Source of the DNA: Heliopora coerulea
Taxonomy: Eukaryota; Cnidaria; Anthozoa; Scleralcyonacea; Helioporidae
DNA length: 64,000 bases
Direction of reading: 5' to 3'
Assembly (NCBI GenBank): GCA_030142905.1
Contig: JASJOG010000020.1
Span: 2,766,501 to 2,830,500 of the forward strand
Shown: piece after piece, positions 11,253 to 24,700 of the stretch
Numbering within the stretch: position 1 is the stretch's first letter
Layout of the letters: each line of letters starts with the position of its first letter
Position numbers and translations under genes: made by a program
Notes under the pieces: model-generated
Seen by the model: only the letters and a program-made list of their open reading frames with translations
Told to the model about the DNA's origin: nothing
Database searches by the model: none

Positions 11253-14200
11253 ATGTTTAAAAAGGACGAACTGGTTTGGGCAAAGTCTTCCGGACCCTGG
11301 CAAGTTTATTGGCCCGCCAAGGTGAGAGCTGTATTTGAATTGCTTTCTCTGACTGAGTAGACACTGGTCTTATAGTCGGATGAGAATCGGCATGTTAATA
11401 TGATTTGTACGCTATAGATATGCCAGATTGCCACGAGACTCAGCGTGGCGGTGTTCACTCAGCGTTCTTTACAGTACATATTCGAAAGCAATTAGGCAAT
11501 GAAACATATCGACTAGGATAAAAGAAGAATAAGCATGCATTTTTAGATAACAGATCTAGTCATGTTTCAAAGTGGCATTTGCATGGGGTTGCATTGTGTT
11601 TCTTGTTTACGAATTTTAAACCATTGTTGTATAATTTGTAGTACAACTGTTAAAACTGTTTTGTACAACTTGTCTTGCAATTTTATTGCAGTTCCAGTTG
11701 CAAGAGAAATTTGGTCTGTATGCATTATATCCTACACAAAATTAACAATCCTTGCTAACTGGAAACAACTGGACAATTCTTTCATTTTAAGGTGATTGAT
11801 TCAGACAGTTTGCTGACACACAAAAAGAAGAAACCTGTGATTGCATGTGTCCAGTTCTTAGCTAAACAGACCTAGTAAGTTGCAGTATTTTTGTAAAGTT
11901 CTATTCGAGATTTACCTATATTTAATTCAATTTGTATTTATAAAATAACATGCATCCAATGGATGCTCTGATTGGATAAGCCTCATTTCTCTCCGAGCAC
12001 AGACATGCTGACCTCATCTTCATTCTGTATTAGAGTACAGATGCATGGATGATGTCATAAAAACTTGAAAAAAACCTTGGTTATTTTATAAAACAAATAG
12101 AAAACAGCTTTTGAGTCTGTGTACTGTGATAAGAACATTTATGGCTGCATTTCAACTGAAGAAATACCTGAAAACACTTAACTACACCTTGTGTTTTCAT
12201 TAGGCATTAGGGATGTCCCAATCAAGTTTTTTTTGGCCCCAATCCTGATCCAAGTCATTTAATATTGAGTATATGCTGGTACCAAGTCCCGATCCAATGC
12301 TTCTATTGTATTAGATAATACAGTTGCACAGTGCACACCTCAAGTACTTTAAAGTTATTAAAATCAATCCAGTGTATATGCTTGAAAACTGAATAGGTCT
12401 GCAATGCATTAAAGGAAATACTTTCACACTGCATACATTTTGGCTGTGTCCTGCCGTTCACTGCTGAGTCCTGCCACAACTTGTGCTCACTGTTTACGAC
12501 AGCTGATGTAACATTGAAACAGGATTGGATTAGGTTTCTACTCAAAATATCCGATATCGATCAGTTAAAAAATGCCTTGATTGGCCCTGATGCTGATTGA
12601 TACTTGAGATTGGATTGGGACATCCGTATCAGGCATTTTTGTGGTTGAAATGATATTATTCATGTTTATAAAATAATGTGACATGTTTGGGAGCTCTGAT
12701 TGGTTAATACCTGTGTTTGGATTAGAGTGTCCAAATACAGAAAATTACCCACTAAAAGTTTACTGAAGTTTGTTTTGCATGTTTAGTCTTATTATTTTAT
12801 GAAAGAAACATGTAACAGCTGTTGTATGTTTGAATAGTTAGATTCAAACACTTGATATGTTGCTGAACTTTCAAGTAGCTTTAAAAAAACTTGCTTGTTT
12901 TTTTCCTTCATTTCACTATGTTGAGGTGGCTTTGCTTTGTTGACCAGGTTTGATCTTTATAAGCTTGGCTCTAACTGGTAGTTGATGAATTTTGGAAGAA
13001 ATTTTGCATACTTCATTATTGTGTTTATTAAGTTAACTGCTTTTTTTACCTGTCATTATTTTGTAAAAGAAATACCAAATGGATTCCCATGTTTGGATAC
13101 TGTGATCCAAACACTTGGAATGTTGCTTAACTTTCAAAAAGCTAAAAAGACTTGCCTAATGGCTCATGTTTTCTTATTCTTTTGTCAGTATCTAAACACA
13201 GGAATCCATTTGGTACTTTTTAAATCTGTCACAGTGCAGAGACACTCAAGCAATTTTCTATCTGTTACTTTTATTTTAATTCTATATATGTATTTGGGAA
13301 GGTCCTAGTTTAAGAAAAAGAGATGCTTGAAGTGCTCCACCTGTTTCACCATAAAAGTAGAGGTGGTCTGAGGGAGTGCTACTTGTTGCTTAATAATGAT
13401 TTAATGAAGGCAATGTCTCAACTTTGTCTTAGGGGTATACTTGCTGAGCCTGAGGGGAATAATTGTTTTAACATAACTACATGTCCACTGGCGATTATTT
13501 GGAAGAAAATGGTGGACAGGGTGTTTTAAAAATTCCTCAGTAATGTTTACAAATTCCTCAGTAATGTTTACAAATATAGCTGGTATTAGCTGCCATTTTT
13601 TGTAAATGCCTTTCCTGCTATAGACACTTGTCCATGATTGCAGAGTAACATCATAATTATAATTTTTGACCTGTCACCACATTTGATTCTTCACCCATTA
13701 TGGGGCAAAAGCATTCTCTATAATTCTACTCTGGCTAATGCCAAACAATTTTCTTCCTCAAGAGGATGAGCCCTGCCTCTTAATGAATGAATAACTGCCT
13801 GAGGGTGTGTAATTATTCTAAAAGAATGTATTTAGTTATTTTTCTAACTTCACTGAATATCATGAGAAAGGTATTTCCACGTTTGGGCATATGCTTGTTA
13901 GAATATGGTGTTATTCTGCACAGCTATAGCTTTGGTAGAGCAACTGCAATAACGTTCATGTCTGTGTAAATTTTCTAGTGAAGCTATAACAGATATTGGA
14001 AAGATTCTGCCATTCAACTGTGATCAGAAACATACCTTTCTTACCAAAGGACAAGGTAGACCTGTTAATGTGTCAAATGCAATCCTAAGGAAATCTATTT
14101 ACTGTTTAGTGCACAAACACTGAAACACTGTGTAATTATTATACTAATTTCAGTGATACAGCCCAAATTAATGCAAACTTAACTATACCAAAACATATTG

Positions 14201-17200
14201 CACCACATATGTAAAGAACAAATTAATAATCAAAACAGCAATTTTGTCGTGGTAACAAATTTAAACATGGTTTTCAAATACATTGATACCATGGTGATTG
14301 GTACACAGTTACCAAGGACTGTTGGACCATTTAGTTCTTAAAAGTATACTTCTACAGTACATTTTATTCCTCTTGTATACTATTCCTCCTCTTGTCTACC
14401 TCTTCAGTACGTTTATTTCATTTTCATTTTCTCTTACTTTATCGTATATTACCAATCACCATGGTATCAACGTATTTGAAAACCAAAATTAATAATTATG
14501 ACCTAGCCATGTTTGCATAGACTTATACAAACATGGTAATTGACCAATCACTCGGCGCGTGTTCGACGCAACTTGTTTCATTAATACGTTCTTATACATT
14601 TACAGACAAGTCACGATTAAACCATTGTCCGGTTTTTACGTACAGGTCTGAAGAATTTGCACAAAAAGCTTCAATTTGGAATTGCAGTGAAGCAAGCTGA
14701 GCAGCTAATAGAAATGCTAAGTGATGGTAAGTGATCTTGCATGAAGAATAAGAAGCCAAAATACCGTATTTACTCGAATAAACGCCGCGGCAATTATTAA
14801 ATTTTACGACTTCTTGATGCGGCGCTTATTCGAGAGTGGTGCTTATTAAAACCCATTGAAAGAAACGACTCAGAATAAACCATAACTTCTTTTTTTTTCT
14901 AATAACGAAAACAACCAGAATAAGAAAAACGAAACGCATTCTAAATTACTGTCATTATTACACCTTTTGCATTTCATTACCAGAAAACATACTATCATTA
15001 ACGCCAACCTCTAACTCATTAACGCAAAAATACATTCATTTTATTCAATCGACATTCACTAGCGTATATACACAACCATTTGCATCGAAGGGCATTCTAT
15101 AGCGCCAGCAGACGAGCATTAACACTATTCTACTGTGCATTAGGGATAATAAAATTTCAATTAAGGAAAATATTTTTCTAGCGTAATTAAAATTTTATTC
15201 CTAATGTATGGTGGAATGATGTTAATGGTCGTCTGTTTCCGCTATGGAATGCCCTTCGATGCAAATGGTTGCGTATCTACGGTAATGAATGTGGATTGAA
15301 TAAAATGAATGTATTTTTGCGTTAATGAGTTTCAGGTTGGCGTTAATGATAGTATATTTTCTGGTAATGAACAGCAAAAGGTGTATTGTCACTATCTTCT
15401 CCACGAGCGGATTTAAATCTGTTCGAGGTGAAGCACCTGCATCGGGGGACTAGTTTCTTCAACATCAGTTGCGAATAAGCGCCGCATTCTTCTTGAGTGC
15501 GGCGCTTATTCGAGGGTGGCGATTATTTAAATAATTTAGGTCTCGTGCGCGGCGCTTATTCGAGTAAATACGGTAATGTACAGTATGTTGATCAAAATAC
15601 CACAGTGAGCTATCATTGTCAAACAAATACTCATTCAAAAATAAAATCACTTTGTGAAACTGTGGAAGTGAAGACATGTCCCGCTACCGCATCAACGTTT
15701 CATCATCAAGAAATGCAATAAGCCTGACTCCTTCAAGGATACTTCAGATTGTTAGGTTAAAAACATGTCGAGCCAACTTGGAGCAACTGACATTAGGAAT
15801 GAGGAAATCAAGGTTTTACAAAAATTATAAAGAACATTCAGTCGAACCTCCCGTAAGCGGACACCCTCGGGTCTTTATAATGCTGTCCACTTACGGGAGG
15901 TGTCCGCTTATGAGAGATTCATTAATATTAAGTTAATAGTTAATTATTGAAATATGATTCTTTCCTTGAGAAGTGCACGCTCGTTTCAAATAAGCCAACG
16001 GTCCTCCGAAAATTACAAAATATCCCACAAACTATATCGAAATTGTGTCCAAGGTAACTCTATTACATGTGTTAGTTTGTGTTGAATGAACGAATAGTAG
16101 TTTGGGAATTAGGACTCTAGGAACACATTGTGATCATTTCTTCATTCGCAGATCTGTCGAAATGTCATTAACGCGTAGTACAGCTTGAGAAAGTTCTTCA
16201 TTGCCGGTAAAATATGAATAATCAAGTCGATCCTCCGTAACTTTCAAAGCCTTAGGGTGACTTCTCACTTGCGTCAACAGTGACATTTGCCTCATTCAAA
16301 AGCTCATTCAGGGTCTCACAACAGTTTGGATTGCCCTAATGGCCTGATCGATCAACTCATCGAAGAATAGTACATGTTCGTCTGCGCTAAGGCACTGAAG
16401 CGGAGAGCACTTGCTCGGAACGTTTAAACACAGATTCATTATGTTCTCACGTTCAAATAGGTCATCATCGTGTTATCAGTAGTAGTAGTAGTATTTAAAT
16501 TTTGTTACCAGAATACAATGTTTTTGGTAACACATACAACAACTTCATAATCTTATCACTGCATTATCTAATGTTGTTGCTTCATGGAACAGCTGTTGGT
16601 ACTTGTTTGGGCAACAGTTGTTTATGCTTGTTGCACCCAAGTTATTTTAACTCCACTGTCGCTGCATCCAATAAGAACTATTTTAACGGTAGTGAAGTGC
16701 TAACTGTCCGCTCACAAGAGGTTATAATGCTATTTGGGATTTATGTTTTGGTGTCCGCGTCCGCTTAGGGGAGGCGTTTGCTTACAAGAGGTCGTTAAAA
16801 TGGTGATGTAATGAACATTTGGCCGGGACCCGAGCATGGTGTCCGCTTACAAGAGGTGTCCGCTTACAAGAGGTGTCCGCTTGCGGGAGGTGTACGCAAG
16901 GGGAGGTTCGACTGTATTTGCTATTTGAAGATTAAAATAAGGGAAAAAAAGCTTTTCTCCAGTAAATATTCGTCCCCAAAACACCTTGAAATCATGTTCC
17001 CAGTAGCGGTGCCTTTATATCGCAATGGTGCAACTAGTGGGGATGGGGAGGCGAGTTGGAGGGGTCACGACCCCTACCGTTTTTTTAGGAGGTCTTGTGT
17101 GTGCCCTGTTAGTGTCAGTTTCTTACATCCATTTGTCAAAGCCACGTAGATCTACTTCACTCGATATTTTCAAGGTCGGATGGTGCTTGATACTACCGTT

Positions 17201-20200
17201 CGACTCCCGACCTTCGAAATTCGTGGTTACGCCTTTGAAATTCCTGGTTACGCCGTGAGTACCATGTCTATAAAAACGTACCACAGTAAATGTTAATCAG
17301 CCAGCTTTTTGTTATTTTGGGTCATGGTTTATGTGGAGAGGTTTAAAAGACAAAAACTTGAACGATCAACTTTGACTGGGATACGATATACTGAGATACA
17401 ACCACACTGCTTGGGACATGGCGAATAAAAGAACATGCATTGGGGTAGATATGGTATCTGTTTCTGACAGGAACTCAAAAGGGGGCAATATAGTAGACTT
17501 TCACAGCCCTCGAAATTCAGGTCGACATTCGGCATTGCTGACGTAAAGGCGCTCTAGGTTAGTACATGGTCGGCATATTTATGCCGACCTTGAGTCATAT
17601 TTTCCTCGACATTTTGCATTTTTACCGAAAATATGTTCATAGCACTATAAACTATTGTTTTGCACTATAAACTATTGACAAAAATACATCATTTGTCTAG
17701 GTCGGCAAATTTTTGCCGGCTTTCGGCCGGCGTAGATCGGCATTTCACTGCCGACTTAAAAATGCGCGAATTTCGAGGGCTGCTTTCATCAAGCTAAGAC
17801 CTTCTGTAAACGATTCCTGAGCCCCAGACGGGTATCGAACCCGTATCGTGTTGTTGACAGGTTAGACGCTTTGACCATTGAAGTGCTGAAACTGAGATGA
17901 CGAACTGAGGAAATCATTAGGTAAAGCATCTTATTGCTTCAGCATTGAAAGAATCTCAACTTCTTGAGTTAGGCAGTTGACGTGACTTTTGTGGTGGGGG
18001 TGAATTTTAGATTTTGTATCTATGTATTGCCTTAGGGTTGCGTACAAGGACCTAAAATAGTTAACATAAAATTCAAATAAAAATAACCATCCGACAAAGA
18101 ACCTTCTCTCGAAAAGTCAGTTTCTTATCTCATAAGTTTCGGCAGTCCTACCCCTTTTAGCGTTTTAAAAATTAGAAAGTCTTTTGTTTTTAGGTTTTTG
18201 AGAGAGCAGTACATGCTGGCAGGATTTCTTTGTTCTAGTTTGTTCTGTTTTCCTTGAGTAGTAAATTAATCTAAGTGGTAATACCATTGAAATTCACTTA
18301 GTTACTGCCAGAATTGCGATGGACAGAGGTGCCCAAGATAAACTGACTTTGTTAAATCTTTTTCATTTTTTTTAATTTTAGGGAAACGTGAAGAACGACT
18401 GAAGATTTTTCCTGCTGAAGGCAGTGGAGTGAATCACAACTGTAGGGAAACAGGATCGGTAAGAGAGACTGTAGTCGCTGATGCACCAAAAGCTATTGAC
18501 ATTCGTAGAAGCAGTTTAACAGAATTTGAATCAAAGGAGAAAGAACTGCCCGAAAGAAAAGAGGGTAAGCAAGATATGGCAGCAAGTGTTGACGAGGGAT
18601 CAATATGCTTGAAAGAAGAGTTGAAGATGACAGGTTTGGGACCTAAAAGAATGAGAGGTAATGAAGAAGGAATATGTCTCGATAAAGTTCAAAATTTTTG
18701 TAAGCGAGGGAAAAAGTATGGGCTGAGGGAAAGAGTAGGGTCGTCTAACACTGAAACAACTTCGGAAAGTACAACAACCGGAAAAAGAAAAATGGGTGAT
18801 GTTCCAGCGGATGAAATATGGTCAGCTGAAAAGAAAGCTTTTCAGCGAGGGGGACGTAATGAGGCCAGCATGGAACCAGGATCAGCGAAAAGCGAAATGA
18901 CGTCCGTAAGTATGGAAGACGAAAGGACAATTCTGGCTCCACGGACCGAGGATGGCAAACGTTTGAATAAAGTTAACCGTTTTCGTAGGTGGAAGAAGCA
19001 AACTAGTGGTTGCGTCAGCCGAAGATTCTCTGGAGGGCCTCGAGATAGACGAAGAATTCTTCGCGACCATCTGGATTTGAAACTCAGCAAGAATTTGCAT
19101 AACAAAGGCACTCAAGACTCTCGGGGAATACACGTCGAGGCGACTACAGACATCATTAATAAAGAGGTTAGTGCAGCAGATGGCTCGACTGCCTTAAATG
19201 GAGGTTCCTCAAACGTTTCAAACGGAAATTGCGACGAGAAACTCGTACCAGAAAGTAACAATGGCGAAAATGTATCTGAAATGAGGTCTGAGGCGAACGA
19301 AAAAACTTTGGACTTGATCAACCGTGAGCGTAGACACGTCAATGAACAAACAGTTCAAGAGGTCGCTGGTGAGGAAGAACTGTCGGCATGTGATAAACAG
19401 CAAAATGGAGGAGATCACGAAGATATAAAGTTAGGTGTGTTTGTTGTGTCATCTAGGAACTGCTGTAAAGCTTTGCGTTCTATAGAAAGGGGCACCCTTA
19501 GAGGGGGTGTGAAGGGAAACGGATTTAAGGGGTGTGAGAGATATGCGACCACCTTTCTACAGTGGAGACGTTTTCAAGGTGGTATTAATTTCGGGGAGAA
19601 AATGCAAGACACTTACCTGACTTGAGGGAATTGCAATGTTTGGAAATGGGAAGCCTGTTTCAGCCTCAAAGTGTACGGTGTAAAGTGTCGTTATTTATAC
19701 TGGATAACCCTATCAGCTTGCCAAGCTGTTCTTCCAAGAGGTCCAGTAAGGGGCACTTCTCGTTGATCCTCTAGTTAGAACAGGAGGAAACCGTATTACC
19801 CGGAGAAAACCGACTTTGTTGGATAGATGTCAGACTGGACAACACTTCTCTCCCATGTGGTCCAATTAACTGTCATCAGAAAATTGTTTGAATGGTGAGA
19901 GACACGTGCACTTCAGCTGTACTACCAGCACTCCTTTAGCACTGCTTGCTGTTTTCTCCAGCAATTTATTTTGTTTGCCCGATTCCAGACAGGACTTTAT
20001 CCTTCGACTAGGAAAATCGTCTGGCGTTAGCTAGAGTAAAATAATACAAGTCTTATCCCGCTGGAAAAGAGCTAATTTCGTTTTTATTCAGCAGGCTTTT
20101 TTTCCAGTCAGCCTTCAAATAAATGTTCAGGGGGACAGCTTTGAGGACGTCTGGTGCTTTTTATTAACCAATTAGGATCAATGTATGAGAATTTGACTAC

Positions 20201-21662
20201 GTTTTAGTCACTCGACAGGTTATTAAAACTTGTTATAAAAACCGGACTTAGAATATGTAAGCCTAATTTGAGTGACAACGTTACTCACTGGTTATGTTTT
20301 TCCGAGAACTTACTACAAGCTGTTTCCAGGAACGTAGACGTGCAGCAAGCACGCTCGAGAATACTTCAACGTTTATCACCAGACATCATGATGTATATGA
20401 AATTACTCATTTCACGTATGAATCACATCATTTCATATGCGAAATTGTTGTTTCGTATATGAAATCTTCAAATCATGTATGAAGTCAATAATTTCACATA
20501 AAATTTGAAGGTATTATTCCAATTTCATAAATGAAAACCCTAATAGCGTATATGGAATTGGCTTTTTACATGTTAAGTAAACACTTTCATGTATGAAATT
20601 GCTCATCTCATGTATGAATCATACCATTTCATATACGAAATTGATGTTTCATTCATGAAATCTTACGTGAAATTTCAGTAAGGGCAACCCCATCTTTCTC
20701 CTACCTAGATATGTATTTTTTGTGCCTTATTTAGACAATTCTCAGGCTAATGCCACTTCTGACGACGAGGACGACTATGTATTTCCTGAAGCATTTTCGC
20801 CTTCTCCGGGTACTTCATATTTTCATATTATATTGCATTATATTGTACTGAATTACATTAGATCACTATACATAACATCATTTGACTTCATATCATATAT
20901 CGTATCGTATCGTATCGTATCGTATCATATCGTATTGTAAAGTATGGTATGGTATCATATGTTAGAATTACTGTATGATAGAATGACATAAATATTTAAA
21001 AATAAAATGAGCTTAACCACTTACTATTATTTTACATTTGAAGAGCTTTAAAGAACTGAAAACGTTTGTGTGTTAAATAAAATAATATTTCTCCGATAAC
21101 ACGAGTGGTTACTCTATACTCTTCTAATTGTCGAATGGATTTTATCTATAACTGTTACTGGTGTTCGATCATACTGAATCTGTCTATATATAATTAAATG
21201 TATATAAAATTAAATATATATATATATATATATAATTAAAATATATATAATTAAAAACTACATTATATTTGACGTTTCGACTTTTGTCTTTATTACAGTT
21301 TTTCATACATACATATATATATATATGTAATATTTAAAAACCGAGCAGAAGTGCTTTATCGGGATTTAGAACACGAGGCGATAGCCGAGTGTTTTAGACC
21401 TGATAAAGCACGTACTGCGAGTTTTTTAGATGTCTTCTGAAATGAACTTTCTAATACGCTAATTCGCGAGGAAAGTTGGGAAATTTATCTTTTGTTTATC
21501 GGCTTACGAAAGATAAATTTCCCAACTTTCTTCGTGAATTAGCGTATTAGGAGGTTCATTTGAGAAGACGTTTAAAAAATCTCACAGTACGTGCTTTATC
21601 GGATTAAATAAGTAATCCTAATCCTCGGTAAATAAGCAATAAATAAATAAATAAATAAATAA

Positions 21663-21702
<40 letters not shown>

Positions 21703-21742
21703 CTGCAGACGGAACCGTTTCGGCCTATTTGGCCTCATATAT

Positions 21743-21779
<37 letters not shown>

Positions 21780-24700
21780 CGCTTACGAGGACATTTCGTC
21801 CTTATTATCTTTCATGTGGTAGTATCATGTTAACTGCCCAGACCTAAAAGGTTGGGCAGTTAACATGAAGTATAGGAATGTGAAAAAAGTTAAGTACCTA
21901 ATTGGAAATAAATCCAGAATACTAATTTTCACTTCAAGATGAGTGGCATAACGGGGAGAAAACAAAACCGTTCTTGACTTGAAAAAAGTCCTTCAATTTC
22001 GAACATTTCTTGTTGAGAGTTTAAATCATTTCTGAAAAGAATAGAATTCGACAGTATTGTTAACATATGTCCAGCTTTGCTACGGACGCGATCCCCATGT
22101 GGTGGTTTTAAAATGGCGTTTGGAATTCTCAATAACTTTGTATAGTAACGAGTTTTACATTGAAGAGGTGTGGGAGTTTGTCTGTGTAGTGAATACATGC
22201 TGTATTGGCCTCGTATGTCAACTTGTAATTGTATGTTGATAACAGGATGAAATGACTGGTGTTCTAACTGACATTGTTGCGTGTATTTTGCAGGGTCCGA
22301 ATCTGTTGGTTTCCGTGCAAATGATGTCGTTTGGGTAAAGTACGGAAGATCGCCATATTGGCCTTCACAGGTACTCTTTTATTTTACTAGCGGCTTGGCA
22401 AATGATTGGTGAAGGAGACGTGCTGTAAACGGCACTGGCTCCTTGTGAAGACATATTTGAAAATATAAACGCAATGTTTTGGACTTTAACATCGATGACG
22501 TTTTGCGATTTTGATTTATTGAAAAGCCAATGTAAGAACTTAAAGAAACGGGGAAGGGGACTTGTTCTGGAAGTTACTTGTGGAAATTAATAAATACCAA
22601 ATGTATTTCCTTGGTTGGATGCTCTGATCCAAACTGGGTATCCAAACACGACAATCACGGAGACTGGAAAAAAGTGTGAAAAAAAACGAGCCGCAAGATT
22701 TAGCTTTTCGGAAGTCAAGCAACATCCCAAACGTTTGGGTGACAGTATCCAAACACATGAAAACCATCACTTGTTTCTTGTATAAAATAATAAAACTTGA
22801 CTTGCCACAGAAAAGCCATAACCAGCCGACAATTTCAAAAAGTAAAAAATAAAGCAATTTCCGAAAAATAGCATCTTGTAAACCCAGGATTTGAGTTGTA
22901 TAGCAATTGCTACCTTTATTTGTCTTTCCACTTGCTATACAACTCAAATCTTGCGTTTACAAGATGCTATTTTTTCGAAATTTGCTTTATATTTTGCTTG
23001 CCACACAAACATCTGTAAACTTTTGGCGGGATATTTTCCGCGTTTGGATTGGCCCAGACAACGGTTATTGTATTGGTATGTCACGGAGGAGTTCGAGGCG
23101 ATCGCCCTGTGTACATTAGTTTAGGAGCCCGCGGTTCGCGGCGGTGCTCCATCGAGGGGGGTCCCACGCTGACATTTGTTTGGGCGCCAAAGGTAAGCAT
23201 AGGGACTACAGTGTTTCACCTACATCTTTCATAAGTGTTTAGAATAACAAAACTTAACCGAGTTGGAACTTGTAGTCGTTCAGGAATTCCAATACCGATA
23301 CAGTTATTGACCAATCAGTGTTAGCGTACGATACTCTTTATTTCATAAACGGTTTTGCCAAAGGTTAACTGAAACTCGAGCGACTAATTTTCTTGGCGGT
23401 AACTTTACTGAGAAGCACTTCGTGGGATTTAACAACTAGGTCGTCTGAAATAAATTGTTGTAAAATCGCTACTGACTTTTCCCGATAGATCCGCAGAATA
23501 ACCGGGAAACAAAGACTTCATTATGTTTGCTTGCTACCAAAAGGAGGACAAAAGTGGTGAGTTGTTTGTGAAACGAGAGGACCGCACAAGTTGAATTCGC
23601 CTGCTGGATTGCTCCTGACCACACAATTTAATTTGCTTGTCATACACAATATTTGCCTTTTAAAATTAATTAGTATAGGTAATAACATAGTTTCGAATGC
23701 AATTTTGAAGAAACTCGCGCGAGTGAGTTTTTTAAAGACCATCAAAATTGTATATAGTTTTGCTTTTGAGTTCCTATATCAACGTCTACTGGTATCTTTG
23801 ATAGCGCCAACTATTCATTGATGATCGTTTCTTCTGCGAAAGGCCAGTTGTTGCGTATTTGCGCTAGATGACGTAACAAAGTGGACAAGCCTCACCTGGA
23901 AAATATTAAAGTGTTCATATTTTATATTGATTGACTTGGACGATGTCAAAGAAATATACCAGCAATATGATAATATCAGTGTACGAGTTACCGGTCAACT
24001 TTTCATAGTTACCGTGGAACAATTTACTTTGAAACCTTTGTACTCTCATATCGTGAAATGTAATTTTCACATTGCCAGCGTATACACTCCTGGTCATTAC
24101 TCTGATGCTACACCTTTTGTTGTTCATTACCAGAAAATATACTATCATTAACGCCAGCCTCAAACTCATTAATGCAAAAATACATTCATTTTATTCAATC
24201 GACCTTCATTATTGCTTCTGTCACTTTCAATTAACATTTTTGCATAGAAAGTGACATTTATTGGCGTAGATGCGCAACCATTTGCATCAAGGGGCATTCT
24301 ATAGCGACAACCGACGACCATTAATACCATTCTACTATACGTTAGGGATAATAAAATTTCAATTACGCAAGAGAAATATCTTGTCTGATTGAAATTTTAT
24401 TATCCCTAACGTATAGCAGAATGGTGTTGATGGTCGTCTGTTGACGCTATAGAATATCCTTCGATGCAAATGGTTGCGTATCTACACTAGTGAATGTCGA
24501 TTGAATAAAATGAATGTATTTTCGCGTTAATGAGTTTGAGGTTGGCGTTAATGGTAGAATATTTTCTGGTAATGAACAGCAAAAGGCGTAAAATGCTCTA
24601 CTCACCACGTTCTGCTCTGCTGAGCCCTTTTAGAACTGTCTTAACTCACAACACTGAATTATGCAACTGAAGACAACTGTCCAGTCTATTGCAGGGACAA

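Noticed and set aside
17818..17892. Functional tRNA gene
   Set aside because: A and B boxes are present but acceptor stem pairing is poor and similar B boxes occur in hairpin repeats nearby; SINE or pseudogene is more likely.
23057..23192. Candidate PWWP exon (frame ending TLTFVWAPK, donor GTAAGC)
   Set aside because: Phase does not fit the next exon and the beta strands do not match; the exon 23489-23556 fits phase and domain.
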